A stretch of DNA of 64,000 nt from Agromyces albus (GTDB lineage Bacteria; Actinomycetota; Actinomycetes; Actinomycetales; Microbacteriaceae). The notes below the pieces were generated by a model. The model was given only the letters and a program-made list of their open reading frames with translations. It was not told the DNA's origin and searched no databases. Of the stretch, positions 34,352-42,035 are shown one piece after another. Numbering within the stretch: the stretch's first letter is position 1; each line of letters opens with the position of its first letter. The translations under genes were made by a program, and so were the position numbers. The DNA is taken from NCBI RefSeq assembly GCF_030815405.1, contig NZ_JAUSWX010000001.1, forward strand, positions 1,054,001 to 1,118,000, read 5' to 3'.

Positions 34352-35140
34352 TCACTCCACGGTGAGCGGCGCGAGCGGCGCGATGAGGTACTCGGGGGCG
34401 CCAGTGCCGTCCGCGACGAACACCACGACGGCCGTCACGCCGTACGTTCCCGGAGTGAGTGGGGGCAGGCCCGGCGGGAACTCCTCAGCGGTTTCCTCAG
34501 TGGCCGTGCACGAGACCGCGTCGACGAGTCCTTCGAGCTGGATCGATTCGCCGGGTGCGAGCGCGACTGGAGTCGTCTCGGGCGACACCGCGCCGTTCGA
34601 GTGCCAGACGGTGACGCCGTCGTCCGCGATCGTCATGGCCGGAGCGACCCGCACCTCACCCGCGACGGTCGCCGGACCGGGGTTCGTCACCGTGACCCGG
34701 GCGCTGCCGACGCCGCCGGTCGGTACCGCCGCAATGGGCTCGACCGCGACGGAGAGGCTGCCGCCCGCGGCATCCGTCGCCTCGGCGACCGGGGCACCGC
34801 AGGGATTCACCTCCTCGGGCGGTGCGAGCGAGGCGTCTGACGCGAACCCGTCTGCCGACTCCTCACGCGCTTCCATCGGGGATTCGGCGATGCTCGCCGA
34901 GTCGGGGTCGGAGTCGGCGGTTGTCGTGAGCAGACCGGTGCCCTGGAGTCCCATCACGAGGCCGCCCACCGCGAGGAGCGTCGCCGCCGCGCTGCTGGCA
35001 CCGACGACGGCCGTGCGTCCCGCCCGACGGCGGGCCCGGCTCGCCGTGAGCACCGCGTCGAGGTCGATCGCACGGGGCGCCGCGCCATCCGCCGCTCGCT
35101 TGAGCCCGCCTCGGATGCCGTTCGGGTCATCTGCTGACAT
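34352..35140 (-). CDS. Single-helix membrane protein, probable anti-sigma partner
   Basis: A 262-residue protein. A cytoplasmic N-terminus (1-42) with RAIDLDAVLTASRARRRAGR is followed by one membrane helix (about 43-65, VVGASSAAATLLAVGGLVMGL). An acidic Ser/Glu-rich linker leads to an exported domain with two Cys (NPCGAP and DAVSCTA) and an immunoglobulin-like beta pattern (SARVTVTNPGPATVAGEV). No zinc ZAS motif is visible in the short N-terminus. Its start overlaps the sigma factor gene by 14 bases, the usual place of an anti-sigma factor. That role is inferred from position and topology. Confidence 0.65.
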   Translation of the reverse strand: MSADDPNGIRGGLKRAADGAAPRAIDLDAVLTASRARRRAGRTAVVGASSAAATLLAVGGLVMGLQGTGLLTTTADSDPDSASIAESPMEAREESADGFASDASLAPPEEVNPCGAPVAEATDAAGGSLSVAVEPIAAVPTGGVGSARVTVTNPGPATVAGEVRVAPAMTIADDGVTVWHSNGAVSPETTPVALAPGESIQLEGLVDAVSCTATEETAEEFPPGLPPLTPGTYGVTAVVVFVADGTGAPEYLIAPLAPLTVE

Positions 35141-35660
35141 GATCGCCTCCCGTTCGCGTCGAGCGTTCGCCCGCCGGATCGATTGCCGAGGAGAGCGCGC
35201 GCAGTCCGTCGCTCAGGTAGCGCTTCACCGCACCCGAGCTGATGCCGAGCGACTGGGCGACCCGGTCGACGGTGAGGTCGTCGTAGTAGCGCAGCACGAT
35301 GCAGGCGGCCTGGCGAGGTGCCAGCCCGCGAATGCGCTCGAGCAGGTCGAGTCGCTCATCGCTCGCGGCATCCGCCGGCTCCACCGAGGTGGGAGCCAGC
35401 GTGAGATGCCGCACCTTTCGCCAGGTGCCGTCGCGTCTCGAGCGATCGATCACCGCGTTCAGGATGGCGCGGCGCACGTAGGCCTCGGCCCTGGGCAGCG
35501 TGAGGCCGAACCTCGGCGTGCCGAAGGTGCGCACAAGCGCGTCCTGCACGAGGTCGGCGGCGTCGTCGACGCTGCCCGTGAGCAGGTAGGCGTAGCGGCT
35601 GAGCGCATCGCCGCGCTCGACGACGAGCTTCGTCGCCACCGCATCCCACGACCGGGCCAC
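35127..35660 (-). CDS. ECF-type RNA polymerase sigma factor
   Basis: A 177-residue sigma-70-family factor with region 2 (LSRYAYLLTGSVDDAADLVQDALVRTF) and region 4 (LAPRQAACIVLRYYDDLTVDRVAQSLGISSGAVKRYLSDG), close to the SigE/SACE-type ECF group of actinobacteria. GTG 35660 follows GGAGGAG. It overlaps the putative anti-sigma gene; TPM and pspA genes follow on the same strand. A possible autoregulatory promoter is described in the findings. Confidence 0.9.
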   Translation of the reverse strand: MARSWDAVATKLVVERGDALSRYAYLLTGSVDDAADLVQDALVRTFGTPRFGLTLPRAEAYVRRAILNAVIDRSRRDGTWRKVRHLTLAPTSVEPADAASDERLDLLERIRGLAPRQAACIVLRYYDDLTVDRVAQSLGISSGAVKRYLSDGLRALSSAIDPAGERSTRTGGDHVSR

Positions 35661-35819
35661 CCCGACTCCTCCCGACGGCGGCGGATTCCCCCGTCACCTC
35701 TTGAGACGAACGAGCGGCCCGTTTCGTTGGGGGAGCGCACGGATCGTCGTCGCCGTCAGCGTAGCGCCGCCGTCGTCGCGGGGTGAGGAAGCGGCGGCGT
35801 ACCCGGCACGACCGACGCG

Positions 35820-35846
35820 AAAAAGCCCCGGCTTGTGGCCAGGGCT
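35820..35846 (-). terminator. Intrinsic terminator of tRNA-Arg
   Basis: On the minus strand a 9-bp stem (AGCCCTGGC with GCCGGGGCT, one G-U pair) and a CACAA loop are followed by five T. It lies about 60 bases after the tRNA 3' end. It is the only classical U-tract terminator I saw in the window. Confidence 0.85.
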
Positions 35847-35904
35847 CTCGTGCCGCGATGGTGACTCCGCTCGATCAGCCGAGCTGATCTCGCGTTGTCA
35901 GTTG

Positions 35905-35977
35905 TGCCCCCGGAGGGATTCGAACCCCCGACCTACGGTACCGGAAACCGGCGCTCTATCCCCTGAGCTACGGAGGC
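35905..35977 (-). tRNA. tRNA-Arg (anticodon CCG)
   Basis: A 73-base cloverleaf on the minus strand. The acceptor stem pairs GCCTCCG with CGGGGGC (one G-U). The D arm has GCTC AGGGGATA GAGC, the anticodon loop is TTCCGGT with anticodon CCG, and the T loop is TTCGAAT. The discriminator base is A and CCA is not encoded. It reads the Arg codon CGG. Confidence 0.95.
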
Positions 35978-36069
35978 GCACAGCTGAAAAGACTACCACT
36001 TCGCGGCGGGGTGCCAGATCGCGCCGGACGCCGCGACGACGCCGCGACCGCGCCGCGACGACGCCCGGC

Positions 36070-37269
36070 TCAGGTCGCGAGGTCGAGGCGGGCGACCGTG
36101 TCGAGCAGCTCTTCCCTCACCTTTCCGGTGAGCAGCAGTTTCGCGCCGTGCAGCACGGGGTCACTGCCGACGCCCGTCGCCACGACCTCTGGCGACCATC
36201 GGCTCAGCCGGCGGATGGCGCGCGCGACGTCGTTCGCGAACGCCTCGCCGCCGATGCTCGCCGTGGGGCCCGCGAGCACCACTCGACCGGGGTCGAGCGT
36301 GGCGAGCAGCGGAAGGGCAACGTGCGCGACGCGCTCGGCGAGGTCGGCGAAGACGAGATCGCGCACGGCGCTCGCCTCGGGCGCTGCGAGCGCGGCGCGC
36401 GTCGCGTGGTATCCGCCGACGTCGAGACCGTGAGACTTGGCGAGGTGTGCCACCGCCCGGCCGCCGACGAGATCCTGCATGCTCCGCGCCGAGGGATCGG
36501 CCGCGTTCGCCTCGGCCGAGAGCGGCAGGAACCCGATCTCGCCTGCGCCGCCGAAGCTGCCGCGGTGCAGGTCGCCGGCGACGTCGAACGACGCCCCGAT
36601 GCCGTTGCCGAGCCAGAGCAGCACGAACACGTCGTTGTCGGCCCCCGCGCCGTACTCGCGCTCGGCGAGCGCGGCGAGGTTCACGTCGTTCTCGATGGCC
36701 ACGGCGCGGCCGAGCTCGGCCTCGAGGATGGGCCGCAGGCGACGGGCGGGCCAGCCGGGCAATGTCTCGCTGAACAGCTCGCCCGACGGTCCGGGGTCGA
36801 CGTAGCCCGGAATGCCGATGCACACCGAGTGCACGGCGTCGGGGTCGGTGCCGGCGGCGGCGCTGGCTTCGGCGATCGCCCAGGAGACCTCATCGACGGC
36901 CGACCGCTCGGTGGCGTCGCGAGGCAGCGGCAGGCGCACGATCGGCCGGTCTCCGCCCGCCGCGTCGACCACCGTGGCTCGCAACTCGAAGGCGTCGAGG
37001 TCGAGCGCGACGCCGAGCGGCCGGTCGGTGCGCGGCGCGTACAGCACGGCCGTGCGACCGGCCGAACCCGAGGTGCGGCCGTGCTCCTCGATGACCCCGG
37101 CAGCGAGGAGCCTCGACATCATCTGCGAGGCGGTCGGCTTCGAGACCCCCACGAGTTCGCAGATGCGGTTCCGCGTGAGCGGTCCGTGGTCGAGCAGCAC
37201 CGACAGGCCGGCACGGTCGTTGACCGCCCCGAGCCACGACGGGGTGCCCGTTGCGGAGTTCGACGGCAT
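36070..37269 (-). CDS. ROK-family transcriptional regulator
   Basis: A 399-residue ROK protein. The N-terminal winged helix (about 22-70; PLTRNRICELVGVSKPTASQ, then LLAAGVIEEHG) is followed by a sugar-kinase-like domain with AIENDVNLAALAERE and LLWLGNGIGASFDVAGDLHRG. The Cys-rich zinc motif that normally follows GEIGF is missing, so it probably has no zinc site and no kinase activity. It should repress sugar-use genes in response to a sugar or sugar phosphate; no sugar operon is adjacent. It starts 14 bases after the lipoprotein stop and is probably co-transcribed with it. Confidence 0.88.
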   Translation of the reverse strand: MPSNSATGTPSWLGAVNDRAGLSVLLDHGPLTRNRICELVGVSKPTASQMMSRLLAAGVIEEHGRTSGSAGRTAVLYAPRTDRPLGVALDLDAFELRATVVDAAGGDRPIVRLPLPRDATERSAVDEVSWAIAEASAAAGTDPDAVHSVCIGIPGYVDPGPSGELFSETLPGWPARRLRPILEAELGRAVAIENDVNLAALAEREYGAGADNDVFVLLWLGNGIGASFDVAGDLHRGSFGGAGEIGFLPLSAEANAADPSARSMQDLVGGRAVAHLAKSHGLDVGGYHATRAALAAPEASAVRDLVFADLAERVAHVALPLLATLDPGRVVLAGPTASIGGEAFANDVARAIRRLSRWSPEVVATGVGSDPVLHGAKLLLTGKVREELLDTVARLDLAT

Positions 37270-37283
37270 GGTGTCGAACCGCC

Positions 37284-37898
37284 TCAGGCGTCGGGCAGGT
37301 TGCCGAGCACCGCGGTCACGAGCAGTTGCGCGTCGCCGGGCTCGAAGAGCGAGGGCGAGTCGATGACGATCCAGTACGGACCGTGGAAGACCTGGGCCGC
37401 GCCGCTGCCGCCGGACTGGAGGAAGTAGCCTTCGACGTCGGGCGGCGTGCCATAGGTGGGCACGGGCTTGCTGGCGAGCGCCGCGGCATTCTTGCGAGCG
37501 TCGAGGGCCGACGGCGGGGGAGTGGCGACGCCCACCTCGATGACCTCCCCGCTCGTCTGGTTCAGCCATCCGCACGCGGTGCCGGCCTCGTCGACGACTC
37601 CCCTGACGCCCTCGGCCGACGGCGCGTACTCGGGGTCGACGCCGAAGTTGGGATTGAAGTCGTAGACGTTCTGCGGCGTGAGCAACGCGTCGCACTCGAT
37701 CGCGAAGGGAACCGGCGGCTCGGCCGTCTCGGTGGGCACGGGCTCGGTGGCTGCAGGGGTCTCGGATGCCGTGGGCGCTGCCGTGGCGGTGGGCTCTGGT
37801 GCCTCCCCGGTGCATCCGCCGAGGAAGACGACGGATGCCGCCGCGATGATCGCGAGGCCGGCAGGGCGGGTGCGGTGGAGGCGGATCGACGGCGGCAT
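37284..37898 (-). CDS. Secreted lipoprotein of unknown function (DUF3558-like layout)
   Basis: A 204-residue lipoprotein. The signal ends in the box FLGGC; a linker of about 40 residues is rich in Thr, Pro, Ala and Glu; then comes a small globular domain with two Cys (AIECDALLT and GTACGWLN) likely to form a disulfide. The layout resembles DUF3558-type actinobacterial lipoproteins, but I cannot name it. TAGGGT (37911-37906) sits 7 bases before the ATG, so the message may be leaderless. Divergent from argS. Confidence 0.75.
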   Translation of the reverse strand: MPPSIRLHRTRPAGLAIIAAASVVFLGGCTGEAPEPTATAAPTASETPAATEPVPTETAEPPVPFAIECDALLTPQNVYDFNPNFGVDPEYAPSAEGVRGVVDEAGTACGWLNQTSGEVIEVGVATPPPSALDARKNAAALASKPVPTYGTPPDVEGYFLQSGGSGAAQVFHGPYWIVIDSPSLFEPGDAQLLVTAVLGNLPDA

Positions 37899-37905
37899 GT
37901 CACGA

Positions 37906-37930
37906 ACCCTATCAATCGCGCGGGTAGGAT
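37906..37930. promoter_or_regulatory. Divergent leaderless promoters (lipoprotein / argS)
   Basis: Minus strand: TAGGGT (37911-37906), 7 bases, then ATG 37898. Plus strand: TAGGAT (37925-37930), 6 bases, then GTG 37937. Only 13 bases separate the two hexamers. Confidence 0.5.
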
Positions 37931-37936
37931 TTGCGG

Positions 37937-39610
37937 GTGACTCCCGCCGAACTCTCGCGTGCCCTCTTCGACCTCGTGACCGCGCTCATCGAGCGTCGTC
38001 GCGCGGCCGGTGCCGAGGTCGCGCTCGAGCTCGCACCCGAGGCGGTCACGCTCGAGCGACCGAAGCTCCGCGAGCACGGCGACTGGGCGTCGAGCATCGC
38101 ACTCCGGGTGGCCAAGCCGCTCGGAGCGAACCCGCGCGAGATCGCCACCGTGCTCGCGGCGGGACTCGCCGACGTCGACGGCGTCGCGAGCACCGAGGTG
38201 GCCGGCCCCGGGTTCATCAACATCCGCCTCGACGCGGCCGCGGCCGGCGCCCTCGCGAAGAGGATCGTCGAAGCCGGCGCGGCATACGGGCACAGCGACA
38301 CGCTCGCGGGCAGCCGCATCAACCTCGAGTTCGTCTCGGCGAACCCCACCGGGCCGCTGCACATCGGCCACACCCGCTGGGCCGCGCTCGGCGACTCGAT
38401 CGGTCGAGTCCTCCGCGCCGCGGGCGCCGAGGTGGCGAACGAGTACTACATCAACGACGCGGGCAACCAGATGGACACGTTCGGCCTGTCGGTGCTCGCC
38501 GCCGCCAAGGGTGAGCCCACTCCCGAGGGCGGCTACCCGGGCAGCTACATCGCCGACCTCGCCACGCGCGTGCTCGAGCGAGAGCCGAACCTGCTCTCGC
38601 TCGCCGATGACGTCGCCCTGCACACGGCCACCGAGATCGCCTACGAGCTGCAGCTCGGCGAGATCCGCGACTCCCTCGCACGATTCAACGTGCACTTCGA
38701 CGTGTGGACGAGCGAACGCCGACTGCACGCGAAGAGCGACGACGGGCTCTCCGATGTCGACACCGCCGTCGAGCGACTTCGCGCCCAAGGACACGTCTTC
38801 GACGACGATGATGCGGTGTGGGTGCGCACGACCGACTTCGGCGACGACAAAGATCGCGTCATACGCCGCGGCAACGGCATCTACACCTACTTCGCCGCGG
38901 ATGCCGCGTACTACCTCGACAAGGGCGATCGCGGCTTCGCGCACAAGATCTACCTGCTCGGCGCCGACCACCACGGATACGTGCACCGCCTGAAGGCGCT
39001 CGCGGGGGCCGCCGGCGACGACCCGCAGCGCGACATCGAGGTGCTCATCGGCCAGCTCGTGAGCATCAACGGCGCGAAGCTCTCCAAGCGCGCGGGCAAC
39101 ATCATCGAACTCGACGACCTGCAGGCGTGGCTCGGCACCGACGCGCTGCGCTACACGCTCGCGCGCTATCCGGCCGACTCGCCGCTCACGATCGATCCCG
39201 AGATCCTCCGCCGCCGCACGAACGACAATCCCGTCTTCTACGTGCAGTACGCGCACGCCCGCACGTGCGCGGTCGACCGGAATGCGGCATCCGTCGGCCT
39301 CGACCGCTCGTCGTTCGCCCCAGAGCTGCTCACCCACGAGACCGAGTCGGCGTTGCTCGGCGCGCTGCAGGAGTTCCCGCGCATCGTCGCCCAGGCGGCT
39401 GAGCTGCGCGAACCCCATCGCGTCGCGCGGTACATCGAGGAGCTCGCCGGCCTCTACCACCGCTGGTACGACAACTGCCGCGTGCTGCCCCTCGGCGACG
39501 AGCCGATCGGCGACCTGCACCGCACCCGGCTCTGGCTGAACGACGCGACGGGCCAGGTGATCCGCAACGGCCTCGAGCTGCTCGGCGTCTCGGCGCCCGA
39601 GCGGATGTAA
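37937..39610 (+). CDS. argS: Arginine--tRNA ligase
   Basis: A 557-residue class Ia synthetase charging tRNA-Arg. It has the N-terminal add-1 domain, the HIGH signature PTGPLHIGHTRWAALGDS, YYINDAGNQMDTFG, the KMSKS-equivalent NGAKLSKRAGN, and the C-terminal DALR anticodon-binding domain ending in LLGVSAPERM. GTG 37937 was chosen over TTG 37931 because TAGGAT lies exactly 6 bases before it. It opens the conserved argS-lysA-hom-thrC-thrB-rho block, with an LmeA-like gene inserted before lysA. Confidence 0.96.
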   Translation: MTPAELSRALFDLVTALIERRRAAGAEVALELAPEAVTLERPKLREHGDWASSIALRVAKPLGANPREIATVLAAGLADVDGVASTEVAGPGFINIRLDAAAAGALAKRIVEAGAAYGHSDTLAGSRINLEFVSANPTGPLHIGHTRWAALGDSIGRVLRAAGAEVANEYYINDAGNQMDTFGLSVLAAAKGEPTPEGGYPGSYIADLATRVLEREPNLLSLADDVALHTATEIAYELQLGEIRDSLARFNVHFDVWTSERRLHAKSDDGLSDVDTAVERLRAQGHVFDDDDAVWVRTTDFGDDKDRVIRRGNGIYTYFAADAAYYLDKGDRGFAHKIYLLGADHHGYVHRLKALAGAAGDDPQRDIEVLIGQLVSINGAKLSKRAGNIIELDDLQAWLGTDALRYTLARYPADSPLTIDPEILRRRTNDNPVFYVQYAHARTCAVDRNAASVGLDRSSFAPELLTHETESALLGALQEFPRIVAQAAELREPHRVARYIEELAGLYHRWYDNCRVLPLGDEPIGDLHRTRLWLNDATGQVIRNGLELLGVSAPERM

Positions 39611-39634
39611 CGCACCTCGAACACGGGAGCCACC

Positions 39635-40447
39635 ATGTCGGAACGCGACGACGGCCGGCCGGCCGAGGTGTTCGCACCGGCGGCAGCGCCCGCCGCCAGG
39701 CGCCGCCGCCCGCGCAGGCGTGCCGGGTGCGGAATCGCGATCGTCGTGTTCCTGATCGTGGTCGTCGCCCTCCTCGTGGTCGCCGACGTGATCACGCGCA
39801 ACATCACCGAGCAGCGCACGCGCGAGCAGATCCAGGCAAGCCTTCCCGCCGGCGTCGAAGGCGAGGTCGACGTGTCGATAGGAGGCTTCTCGATGATCGC
39901 GCAGCTCCTCGCGGGCACCATCGACCACGTCGAGCTCAGCGCCCCGCAGCTCCTCGTCGAGGGGGTGCCGCTCGACGTCGACGTCGTCGCCGAAGGCGTC
40001 CCCATCGACCTCGCGGCGCCCGTCGCGAAGGTCGACGCCACGATCGAGATCGGCCAGGACGCCGTCAACCGGCTCGTCACGGTGCCCGGGGTCGACGGGG
40101 GCCTCACGTTCGGCGAGGGCACGATCGGCTACGAGGGCACGACCGACCTGCTCGGCGTCACCGTCGACTACTCGGTCGCCGCGAAGCCGACCGCCGCGGG
40201 CGACTCGGTGCTGCTCGAGCCGGTCGACGTCACGGTCGGAACCGGTGGCGCCGCGATCGATGTCTCGGAGCTGGTCACCAGGCTCGTCGGCGACGACCCG
40301 CTCGACGTCTGCGTCGCGCAGTACCTGCCCGAGGGAGTCGACGTGTCGAGCATCACGGTCGCGCCCGGCACCGCGCACATCGAACTCGACGCGCAGCGGA
40401 TCACGCTCGACCGGGCGAGCCTCGAGCAGACCGGCCGCTGCGACTGA
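39635..40447 (+). CDS. LmeA-like phospholipid-binding protein (DUF2993)
   Basis: A 270-residue protein. A basic cytoplasmic N-terminus (residues 1-35, RRRRPRRRAG) is followed by one membrane helix (CGIAIVVFLIVVVALLVVADV) and an exported DUF2993 beta-rich domain with repeated IDVELSAPQ-type strands and PVAKVDATIEIGQDAVNRLV. DUF2993 members such as mycobacterial LmeA bind phosphoinositides and assist lipoglycan assembly. ATG with GGGAG upstream, 24 bases after argS. Confidence 0.85.
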   Translation: MSERDDGRPAEVFAPAAAPAARRRRPRRRAGCGIAIVVFLIVVVALLVVADVITRNITEQRTREQIQASLPAGVEGEVDVSIGGFSMIAQLLAGTIDHVELSAPQLLVEGVPLDVDVVAEGVPIDLAAPVAKVDATIEIGQDAVNRLVTVPGVDGGLTFGEGTIGYEGTTDLLGVTVDYSVAAKPTAAGDSVLLEPVDVTVGTGGAAIDVSELVTRLVGDDPLDVCVAQYLPEGVDVSSITVAPGTAHIELDAQRITLDRASLEQTGRCD

Positions 40448-40496
40448 CGCGACGAGCGCGGCGACAACCCGATTCGGCCGCTCAACGCGCCCTCGA

Positions 40497-40607
40497 TAGA
40501 CTCACCCGTGTTCCGCGCGAGCGGAATCGCAGCAGGCTTCAGGAACCAATCCGGGTTCGCTCGCCGCGAGCGACCCGTCGATACGCCCGTCCCGTGAGGT
40601 TTCCACC
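40497..40607 (+). promoter_or_regulatory. lysA promoter and structured 5' leader
   Basis: TAGACT (40497-40502) is a good -10 box, placing the transcript start near 40509. The roughly 100-base leader has two hairpins. The first is TTCCGC-GCGA-GCGGAA (40511-40526) with a GNRA-type tetraloop. The second is an 11-bp stem at 40552-40577 with one bulged T and a CCG triloop. No U-tract or leader peptide is evident. GAGG precedes the GTG at 40608. Confidence 0.55.
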
Positions 40608-42035
40608 GTGGCTACCACCGCCCCTGTCCCCGGATGGCTCCGCGTGCCCGCCGATGCCAACGCGCTCGCGCCGCTCGTGTGGCCGTCGAGTGCGGTGCGC
40701 GACGACGCCGGGCGCATCGTGATCGCGGGCCGCGACGCGGAGTCCCTCGCGGCCGAGTACGGCACGCCGCTCTACGTCGTCGACGAGGCCGATGCCCGGG
40801 CTCGCGCGGCGCGCATCCGCGCGGCGTTCGAGGCCGCCGCGGCATCCGTCGGCACGACTGTGACGATCTATTACGCGGGCAAGGCGTTCCTCTCGGGCGC
40901 GATCGTGCGCTGGGTGACCGACGAGGGGCTCGCGGTCGACGTGTGCACCGGGGGCGAGCTCGCCGTCGCGCTCGCGGCCGGCGCCGATCCCGCGCAGCTG
41001 GGCTTCCACGGCAACAACAAGTCGCTCGTCGAGATCGACCGGGCGGTCGTCGCCGGCGTCGGCGCGATCATCATCGACAGTGAGATCGAGATCGAGCGGG
41101 TGGCGGATGCCGCGGCGCGCGCCGGCCGGGTCCAGCCCGTGCGGCTCCGGGTGAACAGCGGCGTGCACGCCTCGACCCACGAGTTCCTCGCGACCGCGCA
41201 CGAAGACCAGAAGTTCGGCGTCTCGCTCGAGCGGGCCGTCGAGCTCGGCACGCGCATCCGTTCGCACCCCTCGCTCGACCTCCTCGGCCTGCACTGCCAC
41301 ATCGGCTCCCAGATCTTCGACTCCGCGGGGTTCGCCGAGTCGGCCGAACGGCTGCTCGCGGCGCACGCCGAGCTCGCGCGGATCGCTCCCGTGCCCGAGC
41401 TGAACCTCGGCGGCGGCTTCGGCATCGCCTACACCTCGGCCGACGAGCCGACGCCGATCGAGGAGATCGCCCGGGGCATCGCGAACGCCGTCGCCGACGG
41501 ATGCCGCGCCGCGGGCGTGCCCGTGCCGAAGCTCGCCTTCGAGCCCGGTCGCTCCATCATCGGCCCCGCGGGCATCACCCTCTACTCGGTCGGCACCGTG
41601 AAGCCCGTGCCGATCGACGGCGGCACGCGCCACTACGTCTCGGTCGACGGCGGCATGAGCGACAACGCCCGCACGGCCCTGTATGGTGCCGACTACTCCG
41701 CCCGCATCGCCTCCCGCACTTCGGCTGCAGAGCCCGCGCTCGCACGTGTCGCCGGCAAGCACTGCGAGTCCGGCGACATCATCGTCGACGCCGAGTACCT
41801 GCCGGCGGATGTCGCACCGGGCGACCTGCTCGCCGTCGCCGCGACCGGCGCGTACTGCTGGTCGCTCGCGTCGAACTACAACCACGTGCCGCGGCCCCCC
41901 GTGATCGCCGTCCGCGACGGGGTCGCCCGCGTGATCGTGCGCGGCGAGACCGAGGCCGACCTGCTCGCCCGAGACGCGGGCCTCGCGGCATCCGGACACG
42001 AGAGCCAAGCCGGCTCCGAAGGGAATCCTGCATGA
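40608..42035 (+). CDS. lysA: Diaminopimelate decarboxylase
   Basis: A 475-residue fold-III PLP decarboxylase making L-lysine from meso-diaminopimelate. It has the PLP Lys92 in IYYAGKAFLS, GFHGNNKSLVEI, HCHIGSQIFD, the Gly-rich phosphate loop LNLGGGFGIAY and the active-site Cys in KHCESGDII. The length is slightly above average because of N- and C-terminal additions. GTG start behind a structured leader; the stop overlaps hom as ATGA. Confidence 0.95.
   Translation: MATTAPVPGWLRVPADANALAPLVWPSSAVRDDAGRIVIAGRDAESLAAEYGTPLYVVDEADARARAARIRAAFEAAAASVGTTVTIYYAGKAFLSGAIVRWVTDEGLAVDVCTGGELAVALAAGADPAQLGFHGNNKSLVEIDRAVVAGVGAIIIDSEIEIERVADAAARAGRVQPVRLRVNSGVHASTHEFLATAHEDQKFGVSLERAVELGTRIRSHPSLDLLGLHCHIGSQIFDSAGFAESAERLLAAHAELARIAPVPELNLGGGFGIAYTSADEPTPIEEIARGIANAVADGCRAAGVPVPKLAFEPGRSIIGPAGITLYSVGTVKPVPIDGGTRHYVSVDGGMSDNARTALYGADYSARIASRTSAAEPALARVAGKHCESGDIIVDAEYLPADVAPGDLLAVAATGAYCWSLASNYNHVPRPPVIAVRDGVARVIVRGETEADLLARDAGLAASGHESQAGSEGNPA

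Noticed and set aside
35905..35977. tRNA-Arg as an integration (att) site
   Set aside because: No integrase lies near it and I saw no copy of its 3' end elsewhere in the window.
40509..40607. Lysine riboswitch before lysA
   Set aside because: The leader is about 100 bases, too short for the roughly 170-base lysine aptamer, and its conserved core is not visible. It is reported instead as an unassigned structured leader.
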